A stretch of 64,000 nt of DNA from Hyphomicrobiaceae bacterium (GCA_021730785.1 JAKFWF010000033.1:1-64000); one strand, 5' to 3'. Counted from the first letter of the stretch, positions 9,477-18,466 are shown. Notes: a model not told the origin generated them from the letters alone. Program-made: numbers and translations.

Positions 9477-10142
9477 TCACCCAAACGAGCGCCGCAGCGC
9501 TTCAGGGTTCTGGATGTCGAGAAACTGGAGGCCGACGCCCTCGGCGTGGTGGCGCACGACGATCGCGCGCAGCTTGCCGAGTGTCACATGCGTGCCGAGC
9601 GCGGGCCGCTCGGCGATGGCGACCGACGCGCCAGAAATCGAAACGTCGATCACCCGCACATCCATGTCCTGGCTGTCGGCAACGCGCATGCCGGTCGTCC
9701 GCTCGCCGGAGGCGATGCGCTCGTGGCCGACGCGGCGAGCATCGATACCCTCCAGTTCACTGCGGTTGATCAACCAGGTGATCTGGGCGGCGAGCTTTTC
9801 GCGCTTATGCTGCGAGGCCGTGATTTCCAGCGCGAACGATTCAGCATCCGCGCGGGTTACGATGCCTTCGATGCCGCCCACTTCATCGAGATAGGCAACG
9901 ATGCGCTCGCCGACCGTAACGGAGACTGGGGCCGAGACCATCGCATCGCCGACGGAGAGCGACGTGACGCGGCAGGGAAACTCCTGCTTGTCGGCGCGCA
10001 TGAACCGGCCGAGCAGGCTCACTTCGAAGCGCACGTGGCGACGGCGGTCGGCCGCCAGCTGCGGTTCGCCTGGCGGGGGAGAAACCGCAGCCGCTTGCTT
10101 GCGCAAGCTGACGCGGACACTGGGACTGGCGGTCGAGGTCAT
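9477..10142 (-). CDS. PilZ-domain protein
   Basis: A cytoplasmic protein of about 221 residues with a PilZ cyclic-di-GMP-binding signature near the N terminus: RRRHVRFEVSLLGRF, then a D/N-x-S-x-x-G-like block at VTSLSVGDAMVSA. A second, weaker PilZ-like unit follows (DVRVIDVSISGASVAIAERPALG). The ORF opens at a GTG at 10217, but the ATG at 10142 has a better-placed AGG sequence and lies closer to the domain, so I prefer it with low certainty. Two tandem PilZ-like domains are common in alphaproteobacterial YcgR-like proteins without a YcgR domain. Confidence 0.8.
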   Translation of the reverse strand: MTSTASPSVRVSLRKQAAAVSPPPGEPQLAADRRRHVRFEVSLLGRFMRADKQEFPCRVTSLSVGDAMVSAPVSVTVGERIVAYLDEVGGIEGIVTRADAESFALEITASQHKREKLAAQITWLINRSELEGIDARRVGHERIASGERTTGMRVADSQDMDVRVIDVSISGASVAIAERPALGTHVTLGKLRAIVVRHHAEGVGLQFLDIQNPEALRRSFG

Positions 10143-10337
10143 GGGCACCTGCAGCGGCATGCGCGCACAAAGGGGTCTGCCGCCACACGAGGCGAAGTCA
10201 CGCGCGGGAGCACGCACTTCACGCCGCGCAGTAGCGCTAGCATGACCCTAACTGCAGGGATTTAACGCGGACCTAATGCGGTGCGTCTTATTGAAACGAT
10301 CGAAGGTGCCTGTGCCGATCGATCGTCCGCAGCACCG

Positions 10338-10976
10338 TCAACGCTCGTCCGACTCGGCCTTGGTCAGTCCACCTTCATAGACGCGAAACTGGCGCCGCTC
10401 GGAACGCACCAGTCGGGCGCCGCGCGTATGGGCAACGAAAGGCGCTTGCCCGTCGCCACGCGCCAGCATGGCATAGGGTCGCCCATCCGGCCAGATCGAC
10501 GACTGACTGGTCAAGATGCGTTCCTGAAGACGCGTTTCGCCGAGCCAGTCCGGGGGATTGATGCAACTGATGGAACCGACGATACGGTCGATGACCTGCG
10601 CCGTGTGGACGAGCGGCAGCATGATCGCCTCGAAACTTGCACGCCGGCCTTGGCCGTCCAACGCATCGAAGGTCAGCGTTCCAATACTGCCCTGGGTGGC
10701 GAGCGAGGCCAGCATGTCGGCTATTGCATGCTTGTCGGCGTCCTGCCACAGATCCAGGAAGTTGCTGCCGCGCAGCTCGAAACCGAGCGCCTCGATAATG
10801 CGCGTGCCAGCGAGGCGAAAGCGATAGCTGCTGCCTTCGACGCGCTCCAGGATGAAGGTCTCGGGCAGGACGCTGCCAATTCTGGCCGGCTCGATTTCGA
10901 AGCGGCGCGGGGCCAGGCGTTTACCACGGACCTCGTTCCAATAGCCAAAGAGGATCTGACTGGTACTGGTGTTCAT
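10338..10976 (-). CDS. PAS_5-domain protein
   Basis: A protein of 212 residues matching the PAS_5 family (PF07310) common in alphaproteobacteria: WNEVRGKRLAPRRFEIEPARIGSVLP, FRLAGTRIIEALGFELRGSNFLDLW, and a central block ending in IMLPLVHTAQVIDRIVGSISC. It has no kinase, cyclase or HTH domain, so its output is unknown. The start at 10976 (MNTSTSQILFGYW) is taken in place of the ORF start at 11003. Many family members sit near motility or cyclic-di-GMP genes, and here a PilZ gene lies just downstream on the same strand. Confidence 0.8.
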   Translation of the reverse strand: MNTSTSQILFGYWNEVRGKRLAPRRFEIEPARIGSVLPETFILERVEGSSYRFRLAGTRIIEALGFELRGSNFLDLWQDADKHAIADMLASLATQGSIGTLTFDALDGQGRRASFEAIMLPLVHTAQVIDRIVGSISCINPPDWLGETRLQERILTSQSSIWPDGRPYAMLARGDGQAPFVAHTRGARLVRSERRQFRVYEGGLTKAESDER

Positions 10977-11187
10977 GCGCCGTGCTTTCCGAACGCGCCT
11001 CATGCTGAGACGCTGCTTTGGGCTTATTCAGCAGGTTCCGTGCCAGCCCGTCGCGCCCACTGCCAATGTGCCGTCGTTTGGTCGCCGGCCATGTGGTAAC
11101 GTGTCCTAAAGGTTAATTTGCCAGCAGCCGCGCCGGTGCAGACCGGGACTTCAATCACCGCTCCACCAGGTCCAAGGGAAATCGCCA

Positions 11188-11904
11188 GTGTCGCAGGATC
11201 AGCCGGTATTCAATGGGCCCCGCGTGGTGCTGGCCGTGCTGGTGGTTCTTGCGGCGGTGCACGTCGCTCGCTCGCTCATCGGCGATGCCGACGACGAGTG
11301 GGTGATCCTGGCCAATGCCTTCATCCCTGCGCGCTATGCCGGGCGTATCCTGCCGGGCGGCGATATCGCCAAGGCGACCTCGTTCTTCACGCATATCGCA
11401 CTGCACGGCGACTTGACCCATCTCCTGATGAACTGCGGGTGGCTGCTGGCGTTCGGTACCATCGTCGGACGGCGCATAACGGCGCCGAGTTTCCTCGCGC
11501 TGTTGGCGGTAACCGGCGCAGCGGGCGCGGCGCTGTTCCTTGCCTGCAACTGGGCGCTCGCACAACCGATGGTCGGGGCGTCGGGCGCCATTTCAGGCCT
11601 GATGGGAGCCGCCGTACGTTTCATCTTTCTGCCCGAAGGCTTCGACCAGGCCAGCGGCGGGGCCGCGCGCACGCGCTGCATGACGCTTGCCGAGGTGCTC
11701 CGTGACAGCCGTGCCCGCCTCATGATCATATCTTGGGTGGTGATCAACCTGCTGTTCGGGCTGTTGCTGGGGCAGTTTTTCACGGCGGGCGGCATCGCCT
11801 GGGAAGCGCATCTGGGCGGTTTTTTCGCCGGACTGCTGCTGTTTGCGTGGTTTGATCGAGCACAGCCTGCCGGTGCCCCAACCGCTGATCCAGCCGTCCA
11901 TTGA
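11188..11904 (+). CDS. rhomboid-family intramembrane serine protease
   Basis: A 238-residue polytopic membrane protein. The rhomboid signature is complete: HGDLTHLLMN in the second helix region, the catalytic serine in VGASGAISGLMGA, and the catalytic histidine in WEAHLGGFFAGLLL near the C terminus. The start is a GTG preceded by AAGGGAAA. It cleaves membrane proteins within the bilayer, but the substrate is unknown. There is no extra cytoplasmic domain. The gene is divergent from the PAS gene and stands alone before the CBS gene. Confidence 0.88.
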   Translation: MSQDQPVFNGPRVVLAVLVVLAAVHVARSLIGDADDEWVILANAFIPARYAGRILPGGDIAKATSFFTHIALHGDLTHLLMNCGWLLAFGTIVGRRITAPSFLALLAVTGAAGAALFLACNWALAQPMVGASGAISGLMGAAVRFIFLPEGFDQASGGAARTRCMTLAEVLRDSRARLMIISWVVINLLFGLLLGQFFTAGGIAWEAHLGGFFAGLLLFAWFDRAQPAGAPTADPAVH

Positions 11905-12103
11905 CTGCGCCCCACGATCAGGCTTGCACCGGCCGCCAAACAGGCAGACGATCCAGGCTTCGACCGAAGGTCCAGGGCCGGGTTTGACACTCACGGCGGC
12001 CGGCTGGCTCTCTGGTGGCACATGGTTCAGACGACGTTTTTGCCCAGCCCCGCTTGTGCCGTCCAATGGCCAGACCGAACCGCTTCAGGCGAGGAACTGC
12101 GCT

Positions 12104-12535
12104 ATGAATGTTGCTGCCATCCTGAAGACCAAGGGCCGCTCGGTTGCGACGGCCACGCGCTCAGCCACCGTGCAAGAGGTTGCAAACCTGCTGGCCGCCA
12201 AACGCATCGGCGCCATCGTGATCGTCGACGGTGATGGCCCGGTCGCCGGCATCGTATCGGAACGCGATGTCGTCAAGGCCATCGCAGCCCACGGCGCGCG
12301 CTGTCTCTGCGAACCCGTCACATCGATCATGACGCACGAAGTGATCACCTGTGCACCGGGTGAAAGCCTCGACGAGGTGATGGCCACCATGACGTCGGGT
12401 CGGTTCCGCCATGTCCCCGTGGTGGAGGGCGGCCAACTGGTCGGCATCGTGTCGATCGGCGACGCGGTGAAGTTTCACATCGCCGAAGTGGAGCAGGAAG
12501 CGACCGCGCTCAAGAGCTACGTGCTCGCCGGCTGA
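12104..12535 (+). CDS. tandem CBS-domain protein
   Basis: A 143-residue cytoplasmic protein made of two CBS domains, roughly residues 10-65 and 75-135. Motifs include VATATRSATVQEVANLLAAKRIGAIVIVD, GIVSERDVVKAIA and IMTHEVITCAPGESLDEVMATMTSGRFRHVPVV. CBS pairs bind adenine nucleotides and sense energy state. There is no fused enzyme domain, as in many stand-alone alphaproteobacterial CBS proteins. It ends 12 bases from the convergent patatin gene. Confidence 0.88.
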   Translation: MNVAAILKTKGRSVATATRSATVQEVANLLAAKRIGAIVIVDGDGPVAGIVSERDVVKAIAAHGARCLCEPVTSIMTHEVITCAPGESLDEVMATMTSGRFRHVPVVEGGQLVGIVSIGDAVKFHIAEVEQEATALKSYVLAG

Positions 12536-12547
12536 CCCGACTTCGCA

Positions 12548-13531
12548 TCAGCGTGCCGCGGTCAGCTGGCTTGCCGGCTGTGCGCGCGGCGTTGGCGTCG
12601 TAGTTTCCAGCGCCCGGCGCACGCCGATTTCGCGGACGATGTCTTCGATCTCCCGGCGCGCGGTCATATGGCCGCGCTCGATCAATTCGTCGGCACGGTG
12701 GAAATCGAACATGCCGATGCCAGTGAGCCGCGGGCTCAGCAGCGCGTCGGGCGGGTCGCCGGCTAGTCGTGAACGGGCGATGCGGTTCTGCACGATGTTG
12801 AAGGCATCGACCATCACGGTCGAAATTCCAGGCGCGTTCTCGCCCTTGCCGAAGAACTGGCGTTGCAGCAGCTTGCGCACGGACGTGCCCGAACCCGCGT
12901 CGGCGACGGGCTCGATCTCGGGTTCGTTGGCATCGTCGGCACCCGCATCGAGATTGGCCAGTACCGCGCCCAGACCATACATGTCGGCATTGAGGTTGAC
13001 GGCGATCACATAGCGCGCGCCCAGCGCCCGACAGACGCTGATCGGCACCGGGTTGACGAGGGCGCCATCGAATAGCCAGCGCTTGTTGATGTTGACCGGC
13101 TTGAAGATGCCCGGCAGCGCGTAGGACGCCCGCATGGCCGACGCGAGCCGCCCGCGCGACAGCCACACTTCGTGGCCGGTGCCGATCTCGGTTGCAACTG
13201 CGGTGAAGGGGCGTTTCAGATCCTCGATTTTGCACTCGCCCAAGGCTTCGTCCAGACGGTTGCACAGGCGCTGGCCGGTGATCAGTCCGGAGCCGGACAG
13301 GTTGAAATCGAGGTAGCCGAACACCTTGCGGCGGGTCAATTCGCGGGCGAAGTGCTCGAGTTCGTCTAGGCGCTCGGCCACATAGCAGCCACCGACCACG
13401 GCGCCGATCGATGTGCCGGCGATGATGTCGGGTACGATGCCGGCTTCGGCTAACGCGCGGATGACACCGATGTGCGCCCAGCCCCGTGCCGCTCCGCCAC
13501 CCAGCGCCAGCCCGATTTTGGTCTTCGCCAT
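12548..13531 (-). CDS. patatin-like phospholipase (RssA type)
   Basis: A 327-residue serine lipase-like protein of the patatin family. The oxyanion loop GLALGGGAARGWAHIGVIRAL, the nucleophile elbow GTSIGAVVGG and the catalytic dyad aspartate in LFDGALVNPVP are all present. The start at MAKTKIGLALGG (13531) is preferred to the ORF start at 13582 because the domain begins immediately after it. The C-terminal region (MFDFHRADELIERGHMTARREI) is normal for the RssA group. It has no signal peptide or outer-membrane domain, so it is cytoplasmic. Confidence 0.87.
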   Translation of the reverse strand: MAKTKIGLALGGGAARGWAHIGVIRALAEAGIVPDIIAGTSIGAVVGGCYVAERLDELEHFARELTRRKVFGYLDFNLSGSGLITGQRLCNRLDEALGECKIEDLKRPFTAVATEIGTGHEVWLSRGRLASAMRASYALPGIFKPVNINKRWLFDGALVNPVPISVCRALGARYVIAVNLNADMYGLGAVLANLDAGADDANEPEIEPVADAGSGTSVRKLLQRQFFGKGENAPGISTVMVDAFNIVQNRIARSRLAGDPPDALLSPRLTGIGMFDFHRADELIERGHMTARREIEDIVREIGVRRALETTTPTPRAQPASQLTAAR

Positions 13532-13788
13532 CGTCTTAGCTCCTGCGACGCCGCGGGGGTTTCGGTTTCCAGCGTACGCCACCCCGTGCCAGCCGTCGGA
13601 CTATCGGCGGCTTCGGCACTGCGCAGGTGTGTCCGAAGGTCCCTCGCGCGACGGTTGCGCCTTCGGGAACCAGGGAAGCAAAGGCCGTGCCGGTGGCCAG
13701 GACAGTCCACGCGTCAGGACGAGGTTAACCAGAAAACATTTAAGGCGAGGTTCCCGGGAAACAAGTCGGAGAGAAAAATTTGGCGGCC

Positions 13789-14238
13789 TCAGGAGGTCGG
13801 CGGCAGTGGCTTTGTACCGCTCGGTTTCAGCGCAAAGGGCCCTTCGGCCGAGGGTTGCAGGTCCACGGCCCGGTAAAAGCACGACCGGGCGCCCGTATGG
13901 CACGCAACGCCGGCCCCCGCCAACCGGGCGACGACGAGGAGCACGTCCTGGTCGCAATCGACTCGTATGTCCTCGACATGCAGAACATTGCCGCTTTCCT
14001 CGCCCTTCAACCATAGCTTGCGGCGCGAGCGGCTCCAGAAGTGCGCGGTGCGGGTGGCAAGCGTGCGCTCGAGCGCCACCGCATTCATCCAGGCGAACAT
14101 CAACACCTGGCCGGTTTCCGAATCCGACACGATCGCCGGGATGAGGCCTTCCGCATCGAACTTGGGCATGAACAGCATGCCCCCCTCCACCTCCGCTCTC
14201 GACGCTTGGGGAGGAAAAATCGCCGACCCCGTCGTCAT
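13789..14238 (-). CDS. hisI: phosphoribosyl-AMP cyclohydrolase
   Basis: Catalyses the third step of histidine synthesis, opening the adenine ring of phosphoribosyl-AMP. The 149-residue protein has the family core GLIPAIVSDSETGQVLMFAWMNAVAL, FWSRSRRKLWLKGEESGN, the metal-binding VDCDQD block and the zinc cysteines in ACHTGARSCFYR. It lacks the HisE domain, as usual in alphaproteobacteria. Its start overlaps the folE stop by four bases, a folE-hisI pairing seen in related genomes. The two reactions are chemically similar cyclohydrolases. Confidence 0.92.
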   Translation of the reverse strand: MTTGSAIFPPQASRAEVEGGMLFMPKFDAEGLIPAIVSDSETGQVLMFAWMNAVALERTLATRTAHFWSRSRRKLWLKGEESGNVLHVEDIRVDCDQDVLLVVARLAGAGVACHTGARSCFYRAVDLQPSAEGPFALKPSGTKPLPPTS

Positions 14239-14906
14239 CGCTCGCTCCCCTGGCCGCCGCGCGCCAGCATCAGGAACCGATTGGCACGCGCGTCATCGGT
14301 GGCAAACAGGCCGCTGAACTGGGTCGTGATGGTTGCAACTCCGGCGTGGCGGATGCCGCGCGCGGACATGCAGCTGTGTTCGGCTTCGAGCAGCACCGCA
14401 ACGCCACGGGGCTTCAGGGCGCTATCGATTGCAGCTGCAATCTGCGACGTGAGGTTTTCCTGCGTCTGCAGCCGATGGGCGAGGACTTCGACGACGCGGG
14501 CGATCCGCGACAGCCCGACGATCGGCCCGTCGGGTATGTAGGCAACGTGGGCGTGCCCCTGGAACGGGGAAACGTGGTGCTCGCAATAGCTCGTGAATCG
14601 GACGTCGCGCAGCATCACGATGTCGTCGTAGGCGGACGCATTCTCGAAGGTCGAGCCCTGCAACAGGGCGATCGGATCGTGGTGATAGCCTTCGAAGTAC
14701 TCGAGAAAGGCCTCAGCCACCCGTCGCGGTGTCTCTGCTAGCGCCGCGCGCGAGGGATCATCCCCCGCCCAGGCGAGCAAGGTGCGCACCGCATCCTCGG
14801 CCTCTTCGCGGGTCGGGCGCGGGGGCGGCGGCGGCGCCTGGCCGTGCGCCTCGTCCGTGCGCCCTGCCTTCGGCAGCCGAAACCGTTCGGCAAATGATGT
14901 CGTCAT
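14235..14906 (-). CDS. folE: GTP cyclohydrolase I
   Basis: Converts GTP to dihydroneopterin triphosphate, the entry to folate synthesis. The 223-residue protein has the zinc and active-site blocks FTSYCEHHVSPFQGHAHVAYIP, GLSRIARVVEVLAHRLQTQE and LEAEHSCMSARGI. The ORF opens at 15065, but homology begins only at EEAEDAVRTLLAW and the ATG at 14906 gives the usual length, with a proline-rich leader (APPPPPRPTREE). It is the first gene of a folE-hisI operon, divergent from the IscU-like gene. Confidence 0.92.
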   Translation of the reverse strand: MTTSFAERFRLPKAGRTDEAHGQAPPPPPRPTREEAEDAVRTLLAWAGDDPSRAALAETPRRVAEAFLEYFEGYHHDPIALLQGSTFENASAYDDIVMLRDVRFTSYCEHHVSPFQGHAHVAYIPDGPIVGLSRIARVVEVLAHRLQTQENLTSQIAAAIDSALKPRGVAVLLEAEHSCMSARGIRHAGVATITTQFSGLFATDDARANRFLMLARGGQGSER

Positions 14907-15070
14907 CGCTGCTCCCCGCCGGTTCGAACCCTGGATTGCGGTATTCGGCACCGCGGGCACTCGAAGTTGCTGTCTGTCAGCGCTATATAGTGGTGTGTGT
15001 CGCCCGGAATTCCAACCGTGTTCGCCCGCAGCGGTGAACAATCCGGGCGCCGAAACGGCGGACACGTACC

Positions 15071-15535
15071 ATGGCGGAACTGAGCGAACTGTACAATGCG
15101 AAAATCATGGCACTGGCGGCTGCCATTACGCCGGCTGCACGCCTGCCGCAGCCGGACGCCACCGCCACCGCGCACTCGAAGCTGTGCGGCTCCACGATCA
15201 ACGTCGATGTGATGGTGCGCGACGGCGTGGTAAAGGCCTATGGGCAGTCGGTGAAAGCCTGCCTGCTCGGCCAAGCGGCGGCGTCCGTGATGGGGCGCGA
15301 GATCATCGGCACTTCGGCGGAGGAACTGCGCGCCGTGGGCGCCAGCATGCGCGGCATGCTGAAGGGGACGGGCTCGATTCCAGCAGGCCGCTGGGCGGAT
15401 CTCGCGGTCCTGGCACCGGTCCGCGACGTAAAGGCGCGGCACGCCTCGACCCTGCTGGTGTTCGATGCTGTGGAAAAAGCGCTCGACCAGATCGAACAGG
15501 TGCCTGCCGACGCAACCACCGTGGCCGTGCCGTGA
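15071..15535 (+). CDS. IscU/NifU-N-like iron-sulfur scaffold protein lacking the third cysteine
   Basis: A 154-residue protein with the NifU N-terminal/IscU fold: ELYNAKIMALAAAI, then HSKLCGSTINVDV with a first cysteine and SVKACLLGQAAASVM with a second. In classical IscU a third ligand follows near the C-terminal VR..R..C segment. Here the sequence is VRDVKARHASTLLVF, with no cysteine. It may therefore hold a cluster differently or have another role. The gene's stop overlaps the yidD start (GTGA), and the folE operon is divergent. This arrangement recurs in alphaproteobacteria. Confidence 0.8.
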   Translation: MAELSELYNAKIMALAAAITPAARLPQPDATATAHSKLCGSTINVDVMVRDGVVKAYGQSVKACLLGQAAASVMGREIIGTSAEELRAVGASMRGMLKGTGSIPAGRWADLAVLAPVRDVKARHASTLLVFDAVEKALDQIEQVPADATTVAVP

Positions 15536-15846
15536 CCCCGGATGCTGGCGGCCGGTTGGCGAAAGTCCTGCTGAAGGCGCCGGTGCATGCCTATCGGTGG
15601 ACGCTGAAGCCCCTGATCGGAAATGGCTGCCGCCACCTGCCGACATGCTCGACCTATGCCCTCGACGCGATCGACCGCAACGGCGCCTGGCGCGGCGGGT
15701 GGCTTGCTTTGTCGCGGATCTGCCGGTGCCATCCCTGGGGCACGGCCGGTTTTGATCCCGCGCCCGACATCACCGGGTCCGCGCACCGCTGGCAGCCCTG
15801 GCGCTACGGCCAATGGCGGGAGCGGCAGCTGCGGCGATCACCGTGA
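15532..15846 (+). CDS. yidD: membrane protein insertion efficiency factor YidD
   Basis: A 104-residue protein missing from the ORF track as a separate entry because it starts at GTG inside a longer ORF. The reading begins VTPDAGGRLAKVLLKAPVHAYRW and contains the family hallmark CRHLPTCSTYALDAIDRNGAWRGGWLALSRICRCHPWG. YidD assists YidC in inserting inner-membrane proteins. The GTG overlaps the preceding stop, so it is translationally coupled to the IscU-like gene. The C terminus is basic, as usual. Confidence 0.88.
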   Translation: MTPDAGGRLAKVLLKAPVHAYRWTLKPLIGNGCRHLPTCSTYALDAIDRNGAWRGGWLALSRICRCHPWGTAGFDPAPDITGSAHRWQPWRYGQWRERQLRRSP

Positions 15847-15860
15847 CAGCGGGCAACGTC

Positions 15861-16697
15861 CTATCTCAGCCGGGCTAGCCGTTCAGCCGCGCCGCCCGAA
15901 CCGAGCGCATGGGCGCGCATGTACCACTGGCGGGCGAGACCAGCGTCCGGCTGCACGCCGACCACGCCGAGGCGGGCGAGTTCCTGAGCATCGAACGTGC
16001 CGGCCAGAACCATCGCGGCATCGGCCGAACCGAGGTCGCTCGCCCGTTCCAGCAGGCCGCGCGCTGCAGCAATCGCACCCGACGACAGCTGCGCCAGGGC
16101 GCGCTCGTGCATCCGCTGGGCTTCCGCACGGGCATCCTCCGACATCACGCGGGCAGCCACGCTCACAGCCGGGCCGGGAACTGGGGTCGCCGCCCGCACC
16201 GGCGTCTTCAGCAGCGGGCCGACGGAACTCGGCTCCAACTGCGGGCTGACAAAGCGCACGGGCGTCACAATGAGCATCGAGCGTTGCTCCGCAAGCACTC
16301 GGCCATCGATCGAGACCAGCGTGACGGTAATGTCGCTCCGTGCTTCCACGCCGCCTGGCACCTTCAGCCGCAAGTTGGCGAGACCGTCGAGCGGCACCGC
16401 CCAGGAACCAGCCACGATCTGGTGCCCCTCGGATGGTTCGATGGCCGGCGGCAGGCCCTTGATCCGCACGAACGTGTTGGGCGGCAGTACCGCGCCCGGC
16501 GAAACCTTGACATCGAGCCTTGAACTGGTGCCCGGCTCGCTGTGCAGTTGCGGCGGTAGTTCGAGGGTCACGGGCACCTGTGCTGCGGCGGCACCGGTAC
16601 AGCCCCACAGTGTGGCGATGACGGCCGCTCCGCGTCGTGCGGCGGGACAGACCAGCTGCCGCAAGCCAGTGCTACCTCGCCGCTGCAGTGCGCTCAT
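15861..16697 (-). CDS. exported Sel1-like repeat protein
   Basis: A protein of 278 residues with a signal-peptide-like N terminus (LVCPAARRGAAVIATLWGCTGAAAAQ). A beta-rich central domain follows without a recognised family (residues 40-170). The C terminus has Sel1/TPR-like helices: ALAQLSSGAIAAARGLLERASDLGSADAAMVLAGTFD and AGLARQWYMRAHALGSGGAAERLA. The ATG at 16697 overlaps the stop of the TAXI gene by four bases, so the two are coupled. Sel1 repeats mediate protein-protein contacts; a partner is likely the adjacent TAXI protein. Confidence 0.7.
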   Translation of the reverse strand: MSALQRRGSTGLRQLVCPAARRGAAVIATLWGCTGAAAAQVPVTLELPPQLHSEPGTSSRLDVKVSPGAVLPPNTFVRIKGLPPAIEPSEGHQIVAGSWAVPLDGLANLRLKVPGGVEARSDITVTLVSIDGRVLAEQRSMLIVTPVRFVSPQLEPSSVGPLLKTPVRAATPVPGPAVSVAARVMSEDARAEAQRMHERALAQLSSGAIAAARGLLERASDLGSADAAMVLAGTFDAQELARLGVVGVQPDAGLARQWYMRAHALGSGGAAERLARLR

Positions 16698-17926
16698 GGC
16701 TTTTGCGTCCGGTTCCACTCGAGGAACCTGGCGAACAAGCGTTCCTGCTCGGCCTTATCGTTTGGCGCGGCGCGGGCCGCCTGCTGGCGCGCGAGCGTCG
16801 GATCAATCGCCGGCGTCGGCGCGATCGCGCTCGACGTGATGCCGCGCGGCTTGGCTGCTTCCAGCCGGTCGAGCCGGGCCTGCATCGGCGCAAAGCGCTT
16901 CCAGCCGGGCACCGTCGCCGCGAGGTTCACGCTTTTCCAGCTCGGATCATAGGGCGCCACCTGCAGCTGCGGCAGCCGGTCGAAGAAGCGATCGACAAAG
17001 CGGGCAATGCGCCGGTAGCGATCGCTGTCCGTTGTCGCGTTGTATACGGCCAGGATCACCGGCACCGCGATCGTCGCCACCTTTTGGCCAGCGGGAATGA
17101 GCTTTGGGTATTCCGTGTGCTCAAGGTAAGCCGGCAAGTAGAATTCCTCGAGCGCGCGGGCGTACTCGACCGGCAGTAGCTTGAAGCCCTCGGGCCAGGT
17201 TGGCTGGGCGATCGGCTGGGCGGGCTTCGTCGTGACGAACACGACGGCTGCCACATCCTCGGTCCTGGTCATGGCGGCCATCACTTCGCGGTGCGGCTCG
17301 AACTGCTTGATCACCTGGATGCCGAGGCGGTCGAAAACGATCGGCCCGGTGTAGGCGGCGGCAGTCCCGGCAGTATTGAAGTTGACGCGCTTGCCGGCGA
17401 GCTCTTTCAGTGAATTGATGCCCGGCCGCACCAGCACGTGCATCTCGGCGACCGACAGGTTCGCAACGTAGGCGAGCCGCTTCTCGATGTTCCTGATCTT
17501 CCGCGTGGTCCGATAATGCTCGAGGATATCACCGTAGACGATCGCGCCGTCCACGCCCGGCAGATAGAGGATGTCCGACAGATTATCGAACACCCCTCGG
17601 GTGACGATCGGCACGACGCGCAGGTTGTCGCCGTCATCCACCACCTGCGCGATCTCGGCTGAGAGCCGCAACGGCGTGCCCTCGATGCGGCCGGCAGCGA
17701 TGCCGACCACCCAGTCATAGCTGGGCCCGCGTTTCAACTGTGCCGAGGTAACCGACTGTTCGCGCGTCGACGGGCGGGCCTGCTGCTGCTTTGCTGGAGC
17801 GGCCACAGCGGGCGGTGATTTCAAATCCGAGACGGGCGAGGAACCTTGTGCGGCAGCCGAGGCGGCCAGCGCCACCAGCACCGCGACCGAAACAGCCGTC
17901 ATCAGGACTTTGCGATGAATGGGCAC
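16694..17926 (-). CDS. TAXI-family TRAP-type solute-binding protein
   Basis: A 410-residue exported protein: signal peptide MPIHRKVLMTAVSVAVLVALAASAAAQ, a Q/A/P-rich linker, then a TAXI-type periplasmic binding fold (DWVVGIAAGRIEGTPLRLSAEIAQVV, VPIVTRGVFDNLSDILYLPGVDGAIVYGDIL, GKRVNFNTAGTAAAYTGPIVFDRLGI). The C-terminal extension of about 70 residues after the binding domain is unusual and rich in A/P/R. No TRAP permease gene is adjacent. It is flanked by a coupled Sel1-like gene downstream and an exported DsrE-like gene upstream, so it may be a sensor or assembly protein rather than a transporter component. Confidence 0.8.
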   Translation of the reverse strand: MPIHRKVLMTAVSVAVLVALAASAAAQGSSPVSDLKSPPAVAAPAKQQQARPSTREQSVTSAQLKRGPSYDWVVGIAAGRIEGTPLRLSAEIAQVVDDGDNLRVVPIVTRGVFDNLSDILYLPGVDGAIVYGDILEHYRTTRKIRNIEKRLAYVANLSVAEMHVLVRPGINSLKELAGKRVNFNTAGTAAAYTGPIVFDRLGIQVIKQFEPHREVMAAMTRTEDVAAVVFVTTKPAQPIAQPTWPEGFKLLPVEYARALEEFYLPAYLEHTEYPKLIPAGQKVATIAVPVILAVYNATTDSDRYRRIARFVDRFFDRLPQLQVAPYDPSWKSVNLAATVPGWKRFAPMQARLDRLEAAKPRGITSSAIAPTPAIDPTLARQQAARAAPNDKAEQERLFARFLEWNRTQKP

Positions 17927-17968
17927 GCGTCACCTCGTTACAACGTCGATTGGTGGTCCTGGAGCGGT

Positions 17969-18466
17969 TCAGGGTTTGATGTAGGCGTAGCCTTGCCCCT
18001 GCAGCTCGATCAGCCGCACCACGCCCGAGGGCACGATTTTGGCTTCCGGCAATAGCCTGATGTCGATGCCTTCGGCTTTGGCCATGCCATCGCGCGTGTT
18101 GGCGCAGGCGGCGAAGGTGATGCCTGGTTCCTCGAGGGCGAGGGCGGAAATGCGCTGCTTCACCGGACTCTTGTCGTCGCGCAGCATGTGCAGGCCCGGG
18201 CCATAGGTTACGATCTCAATGGTGACCGGCTTCGACAGCGCGCGATAGTGCGCGATGATGTTTTGCGCATTGTTGAGCGCGAGGTTCATGACCGCCGGCT
18301 CGTTCTGATTGACGTGCAAGGCGACCAATTGCGGCTCGGCGCCCGGCGTGGTTCTGGCCGCAGCGGTGCGTGGTGTGGTCGTGCCGGCGGTCTGGGCCAG
18401 CGCACCGGCGGCAATGATCAAAAGCGCCAGTGCCGTCGTGCCAATGTGCAGAAATCTGGTCGTCAT
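17969..18466 (-). CDS. exported DsrE-family protein
   Basis: A 165-residue protein with a signal peptide (MTTRFLHIGTTALALLIIAAGALAQ) and a DsrE/DsrF-like fold: LVALHVNQNEPAVMNLALNNAQNIIAHYRAL, IEIVTYGPGLHMLRDD, FAACANTRDGMAKAEGIDIRLLPEAKIVPSGVVRLIELQGQGYAYIKP. The conserved cysteine in FAACANT is the position that handles sulfur in DsrE-type carriers. It lies 42 bases upstream of the TAXI gene on the same strand, forming a three-gene exported set. Confidence 0.8.
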   Translation of the reverse strand: MTTRFLHIGTTALALLIIAAGALAQTAGTTTPRTAAARTTPGAEPQLVALHVNQNEPAVMNLALNNAQNIIAHYRALSKPVTIEIVTYGPGLHMLRDDKSPVKQRISALALEEPGITFAACANTRDGMAKAEGIDIRLLPEAKIVPSGVVRLIELQGQGYAYIKP

